This document shows, in pieces, positions 22,985 through 30,538 of a stretch of DNA of 39,808 nucleotides. This DNA is from Catenulispora pinistramenti (GTDB lineage Bacteria > Actinomycetota > Actinomycetes > Streptomycetales > Catenulisporaceae), in assembly GCF_018274385.1 (NCBI RefSeq), contig NZ_JAAFYZ010000080.1, positions 1-39,808 on the forward strand, written 5' to 3'. Within the stretch, counting starts at the first letter, position 1, and the number at the start of each line of letters is the position of its first letter. Both the position numbers and the translations under genes were made by a program. The notes beneath the pieces are model-generated. The model worked only from the letters and a program-made list of their open reading frames with translations. It did not search any database and had not been told where the DNA came from.

Positions 22985-23830
22985 ATGCGCGCACACCAAC
23001 GGGTGGCTTCCCGCAACGCCCGCTTCCAGCAGTGGCAGACCCTGCTCACCAACCGCCAGAAGCGCCAGCGCGCGGGCCGCTTCCTGGTCCAGGGCGTCCG
23101 GCCGATCACCCTGGCCGCCGAACAGGGCTGGCGGATAGAGGAACTGCTGGTCGACGCCGACCGCCGGCTGTCCCACTGGGCGCAGGACACGATCCGCGAC
23201 ACCGACGCCGAGGTGATCCACCTCCCCTCGGACCTGCTGGCCGAACTCGGCGAGAAGGACCAGGACGCGGCCCCCGAACTGCTGGCCGTGCTGGCGATGC
23301 CGCCGGACGACCTGACCCGCGTCCCGGTCGCCCCCGACTTCCTCGGCGTCGTCTTCGACCGCCCCACCCAGCCCGGCAATCTCGGTACCCTGATCCGCTC
23401 CGCCGACGCCTTCGGGGCCGGCGGCGTCATCGTCACCGGCCACGCCGCCGACGTCTACGATCCGCGTACCGTCCGGGCCAGCACCGGCTCGCTGTTCGGC
23501 CTGCCGACGGTGCGCGCGCAGTCGCATCGCGACGTGCTGGACTGGCTGGCGCGAGCCGAGACCGGGAACGGTGCCGAGGCCGGCGCCGGAACCGGCGTCA
23601 CCGTCGTCGGCACCGACGAGGACGGCGACACCGACATCGAGGACTACGACTTCTGCGCACCGACCCTGATCGTGGTCGGCAACGAGACCGTCGGCATGAG
23701 CACCGGCTGGCGCGAGGCCTGCGACCGCGTCCTGAGCATCCCCATGCGCGGCACGGCGAGTTCGCTCAACGCCGCCAACGCCGCCACGGTGGTTCTGTAC
23801 GAAGCCGCGCGGCAGCGTCGGCGGACATAG
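22985..23830 (+). CDS. TrmH/SpoU-family RNA 2'-O-methyltransferase
   Basis: A 281-residue SPOUT (trefoil-knot) methyltransferase. Motif 1 is FDRPTQPGNLGTLIRSADAF with the conserved N and R, motif 2 is IVVGNETVGMS and motif 3 is IPMRGTASSLNAANAATVV. An N-terminal substrate-binding domain (about 10-110, RQKRQRAGRFLVQG) precedes it. A Gly/Ala/Asp-rich insert at about 195-215 is not part of the usual fold. The likely target is 2'-O-ribose in rRNA or tRNA, but the position cannot be told. Leaderless-type start. Confidence 0.9.
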   Translation: MRAHQRVASRNARFQQWQTLLTNRQKRQRAGRFLVQGVRPITLAAEQGWRIEELLVDADRRLSHWAQDTIRDTDAEVIHLPSDLLAELGEKDQDAAPELLAVLAMPPDDLTRVPVAPDFLGVVFDRPTQPGNLGTLIRSADAFGAGGVIVTGHAADVYDPRTVRASTGSLFGLPTVRAQSHRDVLDWLARAETGNGAEAGAGTGVTVVGTDEDGDTDIEDYDFCAPTLIVVGNETVGMSTGWREACDRVLSIPMRGTASSLNAANAATVVLYEAARQRRRT

Positions 23831-23843
23831 GGCGAGGCGACGC

Positions 23844-24689
23844 CTACCCCGAGAACTCCGCGACGACCTCGATCTCGCCGACGATCGCGGCGTTCAACGC
23901 GTCCAGCTCGGCGGCCGGCACCCACAGCTCCAGGTGCTCCGGGCCGCCGGCGGTCCGGGTCCAGTACCGGCGCGCGGTCGGTGTCGCGACGTGGAAGCGG
24001 GTCACGTAGCCGGATCCGGAGTCCGGGATGTTCCAGTCCCGCGCGATGACGGTCGCGTACTGCTCGGTCAGGACCGGATAGAAGATCGGCTGGTCCTCCA
24101 GGCGCGGGGGCCAGGCCTTGGAGCCGCTGGCGCGCACAAGCTCCAGTTCGGCCGGGCCGGTGGGACGCCACAAAGTCGTGGTGCCGTCAGGGTTTTCCTG
24201 CCGTCCCCGCCGGCCTTCGGCCAGGAGCGCCGCGACGTAGCGGTCCTCGGCGTCGGCCAGGAAGTCGGCTTCGTCGACGAAGGCCACCACGGCGTCGGAG
24301 TCACCGAGCAGCCGGAGCGCGATGTAGGTCCGATGGCGGACTGCCGGGTCTGGCAGCACGCTCTCGATCATGGCCACGGCCTCGGCGATCATCGGCGGCG
24401 TCAGCCGATAGGAGCCGCTGCCGCTCCAGTGGTCGACCACCGTGGCCAGCACGACGCACGCCATGTTCTCGCCGGTTCTGGTCACCCGGACCACGTCGGC
24501 CTCCGGGGTCAGCAGTCCCCAAGCGGCCGGCCGCTTCCAGTCGCGGCGGGCCGCCTTCGCCGCCTCGGCCGCCGCCTTCACAGCCACCGCGGTCGCTGCT
24601 GCCTCGGCCGCCGGGTCCGCTACTGGGTTGGCCGCCGCGGTCGCCGCCGCGTCGGCGGCGGCCCCCACGTCGTTCGCCTGATCCGCCAC
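23844..24689 (-). CDS. Protein with C-terminal 'ADP-ribosylation/crystallin J1' domain
   Basis: A 281-residue protein. Residues 1-48 are Ala-rich and probably helical or disordered. Residues ~50-165 form an unrecognised domain (WKRPAAWGLLTP, HRTYIALRLLG, VDEADFLADAEDRY). Residues ~171-281 (TTLWRPTGPAELELV, FPVL-type FYPVLTEQYA, RDWNIPDSGSGYVTRF, ELWVPAAELDALN, VGEIEVVAEF) match small stand-alone bacterial proteins annotated 'ADP-ribosylation/crystallin J1', whose activity is not established. The start is GTG 24689; the ribosome site is not clear. It is the last gene of a minus-strand group after the amidohydrolase (61-nt gap). Convergent with the rRNA methyltransferase gene. Confidence 0.75.
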   Translation of the reverse strand: MADQANDVGAAADAAATAAANPVADPAAEAAATAVAVKAAAEAAKAARRDWKRPAAWGLLTPEADVVRVTRTGENMACVVLATVVDHWSGSGSYRLTPPMIAEAVAMIESVLPDPAVRHRTYIALRLLGDSDAVVAFVDEADFLADAEDRYVAALLAEGRRGRQENPDGTTTLWRPTGPAELELVRASGSKAWPPRLEDQPIFYPVLTEQYATVIARDWNIPDSGSGYVTRFHVATPTARRYWTRTAGGPEHLELWVPAAELDALNAAIVGEIEVVAEFSG

Positions 24690-24750
24690 CTCGTACGCCG
24701 CCCCGTCCGCCTAGGTCCCCTCGCCCTTGCCCTCGCCCTCGCGCCACAGC

Positions 24751-25590
24751 TTATTCGAGCCCGTACACCTTGATCGCGGTTCCGCCGAACACCGCTTCCC
24801 GCTCCGACTCCGACAGCCCCGCGGTGAGCTCCTTCGCGGTATCCACAACCTGTGCATAATCCGCGGCCAACGTGCTCACCGGCCAGTCGCTGCCGAACAT
24901 CACGCGCCCGGGACCGAACGCCTCCAACACCACCTCGGCGTACGGCCGAAGATCCGCGAGCTTCCAGTGCTCCGGGTCGGCCTCGGTGACCATACCGGAC
25001 AGCTTGCAGCTGACGTTCGGCGACTCTGCCAGGGTCCTGATATCCGAGGCCCAGGGCTCCAGTTCCCCGGCCGCGATCGGCGGCTTGCCCAGGTGGTCCA
25101 GCACGAAGCTCAGCTCCGGCACCGCGCGCGCCGCCGCGACGCACGCCGGCAGCTGGTCGGCCCGCACGATGAGGTCGAACGCCAGCCCGGTCGGCGCCAG
25201 CTGTCGCAGGCCCCTGAGCGTCTCCGTCCCGGTCAGCCAGGCCCCGTCCGGCAACTCCTGCACCTGGTGCCGGATCCCCACCAGCCACCGCCCGCCGGCC
25301 CCGGACAACAGCTCGGCCAGCCGCTCGCCGAAGTTCGGCTCGGTCACGTCGGTCCAGCCCACCACCCCGGCCACGAGATCCGACGTCTCGGCGAGCGCCA
25401 GCATCTCCGGCGTCTCGTCCACCGCGTGGATGGTCTGCACCAGCACGGTCGCGGTGACCCCGGCGGCAGCGGCCGGCGGCGCCAGGTCGGACAGGTGGAA
25501 ACTGCGGCGCAGCGCGGGCAGGTCCGCGGTCCACGCTTGATCGCGGACCGCGAGGTCCCACAGGTGATGGTGCGCGTCGACGATCCGCAT
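24751..25590 (-). CDS. Amidohydrolase-2 family lactonase (L-fuconolactonase-like)
   Basis: A 279-residue TIM-barrel enzyme. DAHHHLWD (H7/H9 region) begins the metal site, with FVLDHLGKPP (H), NVSCKLSGM and FGSDWPVS (D) completing the active-site set. This pattern fits L-fucono-1,5-lactonase and L-rhamnono-lactonase enzymes, which open sugar lactones in non-phosphorylating deoxy-sugar breakdown. GGAGG lies 8 nt upstream of the ATG. The preceding gene, 18 nt away on the same strand, is a deoxy-sugar mutarotase, which supports the sugar role. Other pathway genes (dehydrogenase, dehydratase, aldolase, transporter) are not in the window. Confidence 0.85.
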   Translation of the reverse strand: MRIVDAHHHLWDLAVRDQAWTADLPALRRSFHLSDLAPPAAAAGVTATVLVQTIHAVDETPEMLALAETSDLVAGVVGWTDVTEPNFGERLAELLSGAGGRWLVGIRHQVQELPDGAWLTGTETLRGLRQLAPTGLAFDLIVRADQLPACVAAARAVPELSFVLDHLGKPPIAAGELEPWASDIRTLAESPNVSCKLSGMVTEADPEHWKLADLRPYAEVVLEAFGPGRVMFGSDWPVSTLAADYAQVVDTAKELTAGLSESEREAVFGGTAIKVYGLE

Positions 25591-25608
25591 TCCTCAGGCC
25601 TCCGGCGG

Positions 25609-25983
25609 TTACGGCAGTTCAGACGGTTCCGGCAGTCCAGGCTGGTCCGACAGTTCAGACTGTCCGGGCAGTTCAGACTGTCCGGACAGTTCGAAGAGCA
25701 CCGGCAGCGGCTCGTCACCGCCGACCAACGTGAAGTCGCGGAATACCCCCACTCGCGCCTGCCACGCGTGGTCGGCCTCTTTGTCTGCCATGAACGCCCG
25801 CAGCGCTGCCCAGTCTTCGCATTCGACCAGGTGGAACAGGTCCACCCCGTTGCGCCAGATCGTCCACTCGGTACAGCCGCCGGCCCGCAACAGCTCGGGG
25901 ATCTCGGGCGGGATGTCGTCGTGCGCTTCTTCGTACCCTGTGACGCCCTCGGGCTTCAGCCGGGTGTGGATGGCGACCCGCAC
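25609..25983 (-). CDS. L-rhamnose/L-fucose mutarotase-like protein with repeat tail
   Basis: A 124-residue protein of the RhaM (DUF718) family: ferredoxin-like fold with the catalytic-type HTRLKPEGVTGYEEAH start, IPPEIPELLRAGGC, WTIWRNG and DLFHLVECEDW segments. It interconverts sugar anomers. The fold normally ends near residue 100. Residues ~98-124 are an extra tail of six-residue units such as GQSELP, from an 18-bp DNA repeat. The start is GTG 25983 with a G-rich ribosome site. It probably forms an operon with the following lactonase. Confidence 0.85.
   Translation of the reverse strand: MRVAIHTRLKPEGVTGYEEAHDDIPPEIPELLRAGGCTEWTIWRNGVDLFHLVECEDWAALRAFMADKEADHAWQARVGVFRDFTLVGGDEPLPVLFELSGQSELPGQSELSDQPGLPEPSELP
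25612..25695. repeat. 18-bp imperfect tandem repeats at the mutarotase 3' end
   Basis: Units of the type CAGTTCAGACTGTCCGGG occur about four times with drift, encoding the hexapeptide tail of the mutarotase. The period is a multiple of three. Confidence 0.8.
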
Positions 25984-26076
25984 CTGGACCCCCCATCATC
26001 GATGAATCATCGGACCTTTCCCGGATCGGGCGCCGAGTCTAGTACTCGCTTGCGGGCCTTGGCACGAGCACGTCCA

Positions 26077-27156
26077 ATGTCTGGGGTGAAAGATCCACTC
26101 CCGGTGAAGGACCACGCGGCCCGGCTGGTGCGCTTCCAGCGCATCGAGATCGACGTCACGCGGCTGGTCCTGTCCGGGATCGCGCTGGCGCTGCCGGTCG
26201 CGATCGGGGCGGCGACCGGCCATCTGGCCGACGGCCTGACCGCGGTCATGGGCGCGCTGCTGATCAGCGCGGCCGGGCACGAGGGCGGCTGGCGTGCCCG
26301 GTTCGTGGACGTCGGGGCCTCGGCGGCGATCGGCGCGCTGGTGGTCTGGCTCGGGGCGCTGGTCGGCCGGCACGGGACCCTGGCCAGCGGCTGGATCGTG
26401 CTGGTGGCCTTCGGCGCCGCGCTGGTCGGCGGGATCGGGACGCTGGAGGCCCGGATCGCGGCGAACTCGGTCGTGTTCACCATCATCGGCGCGCATCTGG
26501 GCATCGGCCCCGAGTCGCCCGGCCACATCCTGCTCTACGTCGTGCTGGGCATGGCGGTCGCGGCGGCGCTCACCCTCGGCACCCACGCCCTGAGCCGTGC
26601 CCTGTCCCCCTTGTGGCGCAACGAGCTGGAGGGGCCGCCGGGACCGAAGTGGCCTTTCCGGCGCAGCGTGCAGAAGTGGCGCGCCGGGCTGCGGACCTGG
26701 CACGGCTGGCAGTACGCGGTCCGGCTGGTCACCTCGATGGCGGTGGCCGAGGTGGTCTCGCACTTCCGGCCCGGCGCGCACACCTACTGGATCGCGCTGA
26801 CCGTGTCGCTGGTCGTGCTGCGGGACGAGGCCGCCTCGCCGATCCGCGCCGTGGAGCGCGGGCTGGGCACGACGATCGGCGTGCTGGTCGGCGGCGGGTT
26901 GATCGGGGTGCTGCCGACCTGGGGCATCGTGGTGCTGATCGGGGCCATCGGCGCGGTGCGGCCGTATCTGAAGCTGGCCAACTACACCGCCTACGCCGCC
27001 GTGATGACCCCGCTGATCACCATGCTGAACGAGCTCGGCCACGACATCTCGTGGGCGGTGCTGCGGGAACGGGTGCTGGACACCTTGATCGGCTGCGCCA
27101 TCGGGCTGTGCGTCGGCTACGTGCCGTGGCGGATGTGGTCAAGCAGACAGCACTGA
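26077..27156 (+). CDS. FUSC-family inner-membrane protein
   Basis: A 359-residue membrane protein with two blocks of four to five hydrophobic helices (about 20-165 and 215-345) joined by a basic cytoplasmic stretch (about 170-212, WPFRRSVQKWRAGLRTWHGW). The second block, with AHTYWIALTVSLVVLRDE and RAVERGLGTTIGVLVGG, matches the FUSC domain found in aromatic-acid and fusaric-acid efflux proteins. It may export aromatic compounds. The start ATG 26077 is the first plausible in-frame start; no good ribosome site is present. It lies 87 nt upstream of the luciferase-like gene on the same strand. Confidence 0.82.
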   Translation: MSGVKDPLPVKDHAARLVRFQRIEIDVTRLVLSGIALALPVAIGAATGHLADGLTAVMGALLISAAGHEGGWRARFVDVGASAAIGALVVWLGALVGRHGTLASGWIVLVAFGAALVGGIGTLEARIAANSVVFTIIGAHLGIGPESPGHILLYVVLGMAVAAALTLGTHALSRALSPLWRNELEGPPGPKWPFRRSVQKWRAGLRTWHGWQYAVRLVTSMAVAEVVSHFRPGAHTYWIALTVSLVVLRDEAASPIRAVERGLGTTIGVLVGGGLIGVLPTWGIVVLIGAIGAVRPYLKLANYTAYAAVMTPLITMLNELGHDISWAVLRERVLDTLIGCAIGLCVGYVPWRMWSSRQH

Positions 27157-27159
27157 AAG

Positions 27160-27178
27160 ATAGGTGTACCTAACCTCA
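27160..27178. promoter_or_regulatory. DtxR/IdeR-type iron-box-like site
   Basis: ATAGGTGTACCTAACCTCA matches the 19-bp consensus TTAGGTTAGSCTAACCTAA at 14 positions by my alignment. It starts 4 nt after the FUSC stop and lies 65 nt upstream of the luciferase-like gene. If bound by a DtxR/IdeR protein, the monooxygenase operon would be iron-controlled. Confidence 0.45.
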
Positions 27179-27211
27179 GGGAATACGATCTTCTCATACT
27201 CGGTTGAAGGG

Positions 27212-27231
27212 TTTGTTGAAACTTCAACCAA
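27212..27231. promoter_or_regulatory. MarR-type palindrome overlapping the ribosome site
   Basis: TTtGTTGAA-AC-TTCAACcAA is an inverted repeat with 8 of 9 matches per arm. It runs into the AAAGGAGG ribosome site (27230-27237). An extra GGTTGAAGG half-site is at 27202-27210. TTGAA/TTCAA palindromes are typical MarR operators; repression would block both transcription and translation start. Confidence 0.55.
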
Positions 27232-27242
27232 AGGAGGACCCA

Positions 27243-28412
27243 GTGAGCCAGATGCAGTTCGGCGTCTTCACCGTGGGAGACGTGACGCCCGACCCCACGA
27301 CGGGCCGCGCGCCGACCGAACACGAGCGCATCAAGGCCATGGCGGCCATCGCCGAGCACGCCGAACAGGCCGGTCTGGACGTCTTCGCCACCGGCGAGCA
27401 CCACAACCCGCCGTTCGTCCCGTCCTCGCCGACCACCCTGCTGGGCTGGATCGCCGGCCGCACCTCCAAGCTGCTGCTGTCCACCGCGACCACGCTGATC
27501 ACCACCAACGACCCGGTGAAGATCGCCGAGGACTACGCGATGCTCCAGCACCTGGCCGACGGCCGGGTGGACCTGACCCTGGGCCGCGGCAACACCGGCC
27601 CGGTCTACCCGTGGTTCGGCAAGGACATCCGGGACGGCATCGACCTGGCGCTGGAGAACTACGCGCTGCTGCGCCGGCTGTGGGACGAGGACGTCGTCGA
27701 CTGGTCCGGCCGCTTCCGCACCCCGCTGCAGGGCTTCACCGCCGCGCCCCGGCCGCTGGACGGCGTCGCGCCGTTCGTCTGGCACGGCTCGATCCGGTCC
27801 CCGGAGATCGCCGAGCAGGCCGCGTACTACGGCGACGGCTTCTTCCATAACAACATTTTCTGGCCCAAGGAGCACACCCAGCGCATGGTGTCGCTGTACC
27901 GGCGGCGCTTCGCGCACTACGGGCACGGCACCGAGCAGCAGGCGATCGTCGGCCTGGGCGGCCAGGTGTTCATGCGGAAGAACTCGCAGGACGCGGTCCG
28001 AGAATTCCGGCCATACTTCGACAACGCCCCGGTGTACGGCCACGGGCCGTCGCTGGAGGAATTCACGGCCGAGACCCCGCTCACGGTCGGCACCCCGGAG
28101 CAGGTGATCGAGCGCACGCTGTCCTTCCGCGACTACGTCGGCGACTACCAGCGCCAGCTGTTCCTGCTGGACCACGCCGGTCTGCCGCTGAAGACGGTGC
28201 TGGAGCAGATCGACCTGCTCGGCGAGCAGGTGGTGCCGGTGCTGCGTAAGGAGTTCGCGATCGGCCGCCCGGCCGGCGTCCCGGACGCCCCGACGCACGC
28301 CTCGCTGGTCGCCGCGGCCGGCAAGGTCGGCGAGACCGACACGGGGGCGGACGCGGCGCGGGATGATGAGCGGCTGGCGCGGTTCGACACGAAGGAGGCC
28401 ATCGCACCGTGA
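27243..28412 (+). CDS. LLM-class flavin-dependent oxidoreductase (CE1758 family)
   Basis: A 389-residue luciferase-like TIM-barrel monooxygenase that uses reduced FMN. Recognisable parts are FGVFTVGDVTPDPTTGR at the N-terminus, FATGEHHNPPF, STATTLITTNDPVKIAEDYA, LTLGRGNTGPVYPWFG and WHGSIRSPEIAEQAAYYGDG. The C-terminal ~45 residues beyond IDLLGEQVVPVLR are poorly conserved and acidic. GTG 27243 is chosen because AAAGGAGG stands 5 nt upstream. Its stop overlaps the GTG of the FMN-reductase gene, giving a two-component monooxygenase operon. Substrate unknown. Confidence 0.9.
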   Translation: MSQMQFGVFTVGDVTPDPTTGRAPTEHERIKAMAAIAEHAEQAGLDVFATGEHHNPPFVPSSPTTLLGWIAGRTSKLLLSTATTLITTNDPVKIAEDYAMLQHLADGRVDLTLGRGNTGPVYPWFGKDIRDGIDLALENYALLRRLWDEDVVDWSGRFRTPLQGFTAAPRPLDGVAPFVWHGSIRSPEIAEQAAYYGDGFFHNNIFWPKEHTQRMVSLYRRRFAHYGHGTEQQAIVGLGGQVFMRKNSQDAVREFRPYFDNAPVYGHGPSLEEFTAETPLTVGTPEQVIERTLSFRDYVGDYQRQLFLLDHAGLPLKTVLEQIDLLGEQVVPVLRKEFAIGRPAGVPDAPTHASLVAAAGKVGETDTGADAARDDERLARFDTKEAIAP

Positions 28413-29407
28413 GTGCTTACGAGGCGGCGAGCGCGGAGTTCGGCGACGAGGGCTTCACGCCGTCCGGCGGCAGCGCTTGGTTCGGCGGGAAGCCGACCCC
28501 GGTCGACGCCGAGGACGGCTTCGGCTTCAGCGCCGGCCTGAACGTGGCGGCCGTCGGCAGCACCGCCGGCTTCGCCGACCCCGGCTACGCAGACCCGGGC
28601 TTCGCGGACTCAGGCTTCTCCGACTCAAGCTACGCAGACCCAGGCTTCGCCGACTCAAGCTACGGCGACTCAGGCTTCTCCGATTCTGGCTACGCAGACC
28701 CAGGCTTCGCCGACGCGGGCTTCGCCGAGCCCGCCTACGCGGCCCCCGCCCCGCCACAGCACCCCGAGGCCGGCGGCGCCGCCCCGCTCCGCCTGGTCGC
28801 CGTCACCGCCGGCCTGGGCCAGCCCTCGACCGCGCGCATCCTGGCCGACCGGCTGGCCGACGCGGCCCGCGCCCGGCTCGGCGCGCAGGGCCGCCAGGTC
28901 CTGGTCGAGGTCCTGGAACTGCGCGACCTGGCGCTGGACATCGCCGGGGCGATGGTGGCAGGCTTCCCGGGCGCCAAGCTGCGGGCCGCGCTGGACGCGG
29001 TCGAGGGGGCCGACGGCCTGATCGCCGTCAGCCCCATCTACACCGCGAGCTACAGCGGTCTGTTCAAGTCGTTCTTCGACGTCCTGGACAAGGACGGCCT
29101 CACCGGCAAGCCGACCCTGATAGCCGCGACCGGCGGCACCGCCCGGCACTCGCTGGCGCTGGACCACGCGCTGCGCCCGATGTTCGCCTACCTGCGCGCG
29201 TTCATCGTCCCGACCGCGGTCTTCGCCGCCTCCGAGGACTGGGCCTCGGCCGGGGAGAGCAGCCTGAACGAGCGCATCGAGCGGGCCGGTTCCGAGCTCG
29301 GCGACCTGATAGCCGCCACGCCGGCCGCCGCGGGTCGGCGCCGTGAGGAGTTCGAGGACGTCGTGCCCTTCGAGCAGCGGATGGCCGCGCTCAGGTCAGG
29401 GATCTGA
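28409..29407 (+). CDS. NADPH-dependent FMN reductase with pentapeptide-repeat N-terminal extension
   Basis: A 332-residue protein. The flavodoxin-like reductase domain (about 127-310) shows VAVTAGLGQPSTARILADRL, GADGLIAVSPIYTASYSGLF, FFDVLDKDGL and ATGGTARHSLALDHALRP, as in the CE1759-type partners of CE1758-type monooxygenases. It would supply reduced FMN to the preceding enzyme. Ahead of it is an unusual 126-residue extension: about 54 residues of FG-rich sequence, then twelve pentapeptides of the type FADPG/YADPG/FSDSG (55-114). Family members normally start right at the reductase domain. GTG start, 4-nt overlap with the upstream gene. Confidence 0.88.
   Translation: MSAYEAASAEFGDEGFTPSGGSAWFGGKPTPVDAEDGFGFSAGLNVAAVGSTAGFADPGYADPGFADSGFSDSSYADPGFADSSYGDSGFSDSGYADPGFADAGFAEPAYAAPAPPQHPEAGGAAPLRLVAVTAGLGQPSTARILADRLADAARARLGAQGRQVLVEVLELRDLALDIAGAMVAGFPGAKLRAALDAVEGADGLIAVSPIYTASYSGLFKSFFDVLDKDGLTGKPTLIAATGGTARHSLALDHALRPMFAYLRAFIVPTAVFAASEDWASAGESSLNERIERAGSELGDLIAATPAAAGRRREEFEDVVPFEQRMAALRSGI
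28571..28750 (+). repeat. 15-bp tandem repeats coding for pentapeptides
   Basis: Twelve imperfect 15-bp units, for example TTCGCCGACTCAAGC and TACGCAGACCCAGGC, encode alternating Phe/Tyr-x-Asp-x-Gly units within the FMN reductase extension. Some units repeat as pairs, which suggests expansion by slippage. Confidence 0.9.
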
Positions 29408-29415
29408 TACCCGGC

Positions 29416-30435
29416 TCACACCCGGGCCTTCCCCCGCAGATCCGGCCAGGTCAGCACCGCCGACCCCCAGGCCAGCCCGGCCCCGATCGAGGTGAGCAGC
29501 ACCCGCTCCCCCGGGACCATCCGCCCGGTGTCGTGCGCGTCGGCCAGCGCCAGCGGGATCGACGCCGCGACCGTGTTCCCCACGTCCTCGATGTTGGCCA
29601 CCACGCGTTCCGCGCCGATCCCCAGCCGCTCGGCGACCCCCCGGATGATCCGGATGTTGGCCTGGTGCGGGACGAACCGCCCCACCGACTCCACTTCCCA
29701 CCCGGCCTTGTCCAGCGCCCGCCGCGAGGACCCCGTCATCTCGTGCACCGCCCGCTTGAACACCGCGGGCCCGTCCATCAGCAAGTAGGGCCGCTGATTC
29801 GCCACCGGCATCCCCAGCCGGGCCCGCGCCCCGCCCCCCGGTACCTCCACGGCCGCCACCTGCGACCCGTCGCTGCCCAGGTCGAACGCCCGCACCGCCC
29901 CCGGCTCGTCCGGCGTCCCGGCCCGCAGCACCAGCGCCCCGGCGCCGTCGCCGAAGATCGAGGCGGTGAGCCGGTCCCCGGGATCGACCAGGGTGGTGAA
30001 CACGTCCGCGCCGATCACCAGGACCCGGTCCGCCATGTGCCCCTTGATCAGCGCGTTCCCGGTGGCCAGGGCGTGCACGAAGCCCGCGCACACCGCGTTG
30101 ACGTCGAACGCCGTGATCCCGGTGTACCCCAGTCGCGAGGCCACCTCCGGCGCCGACGCCGGGCATAATCGGTCCGGGGTCGTGGTGGCCAGCAACACCA
30201 CGTCCAGCTTCCCGAACCCGCTCCCCGACCCGGCCATCTCCAGGGCCCGGGAACCGGCCTCCACGGCCAGGTCGACCGTCGACATCCCGTCCGCGACATG
30301 GCGTCGGGCGATGCCCAGCCGGTCCCGGATCCAGGCGTCGGAAGTCTCCAGCCGGGTGCTCAGTTCGTTGTTGTCGACGGAGCGTGGCGGAACGCACCCG
30401 CCCACTCCCTGGACGATGGCGGCGCGTGTGTTCAC
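29416..30435 (-). CDS. Beta-ketoacyl-ACP synthase III-like enzyme (FabH family)
   Basis: A 339-residue thiolase-fold condensing enzyme. The catalytic triad is intact: C116 in DVNAVCAGF, H257 in FVPHQANIR and N287 in ANIEDVGNT. IFGDGAGALVL and GDRLTASIF are also typical. FabH-type enzymes start fatty-acid chains from acyl-CoA; stand-alone copies away from the fab operon often act in specialised acyl metabolism. The GTG start lies inside a perfect palindrome. It is divergent from the acyltransferase-E1 fusion gene, with 103 nt between, and convergent with the FMN reductase. I infer a role in making an acyl precursor for that neighbour. Confidence 0.9.
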   Translation of the reverse strand: MNTRAAIVQGVGGCVPPRSVDNNELSTRLETSDAWIRDRLGIARRHVADGMSTVDLAVEAGSRALEMAGSGSGFGKLDVVLLATTTPDRLCPASAPEVASRLGYTGITAFDVNAVCAGFVHALATGNALIKGHMADRVLVIGADVFTTLVDPGDRLTASIFGDGAGALVLRAGTPDEPGAVRAFDLGSDGSQVAAVEVPGGGARARLGMPVANQRPYLLMDGPAVFKRAVHEMTGSSRRALDKAGWEVESVGRFVPHQANIRIIRGVAERLGIGAERVVANIEDVGNTVAASIPLALADAHDTGRMVPGERVLLTSIGAGLAWGSAVLTWPDLRGKARV

Positions 30436-30438
30436 ACG
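30423..30438. promoter_or_regulatory. Perfect palindrome over the fabH-like start codon
   Basis: GCGTGTG-TT-CACACGC has 7-bp arms and spans the GTG start of the ketosynthase gene. It could be an operator for a dimeric regulator or a structure that hides the start codon in the mRNA. Confidence 0.4.
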
Positions 30439-30538
30439 CTCGATGATGACCGGGGCAGACCGGACTCACATAGGACTTTCGCGCAGAATTCACCCGTTAG
30501 GTGCAGTTCGGGCTTGTCTCCGCCAGGCTCGCCATCCC

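Noticed and set aside
24727..26076. In-frame upstream extension of the FUSC protein to 809 residues
   Set aside because: The extension lies antisense to the lactonase and mutarotase genes and has shadow composition; ATG 26077 is the plausible start.
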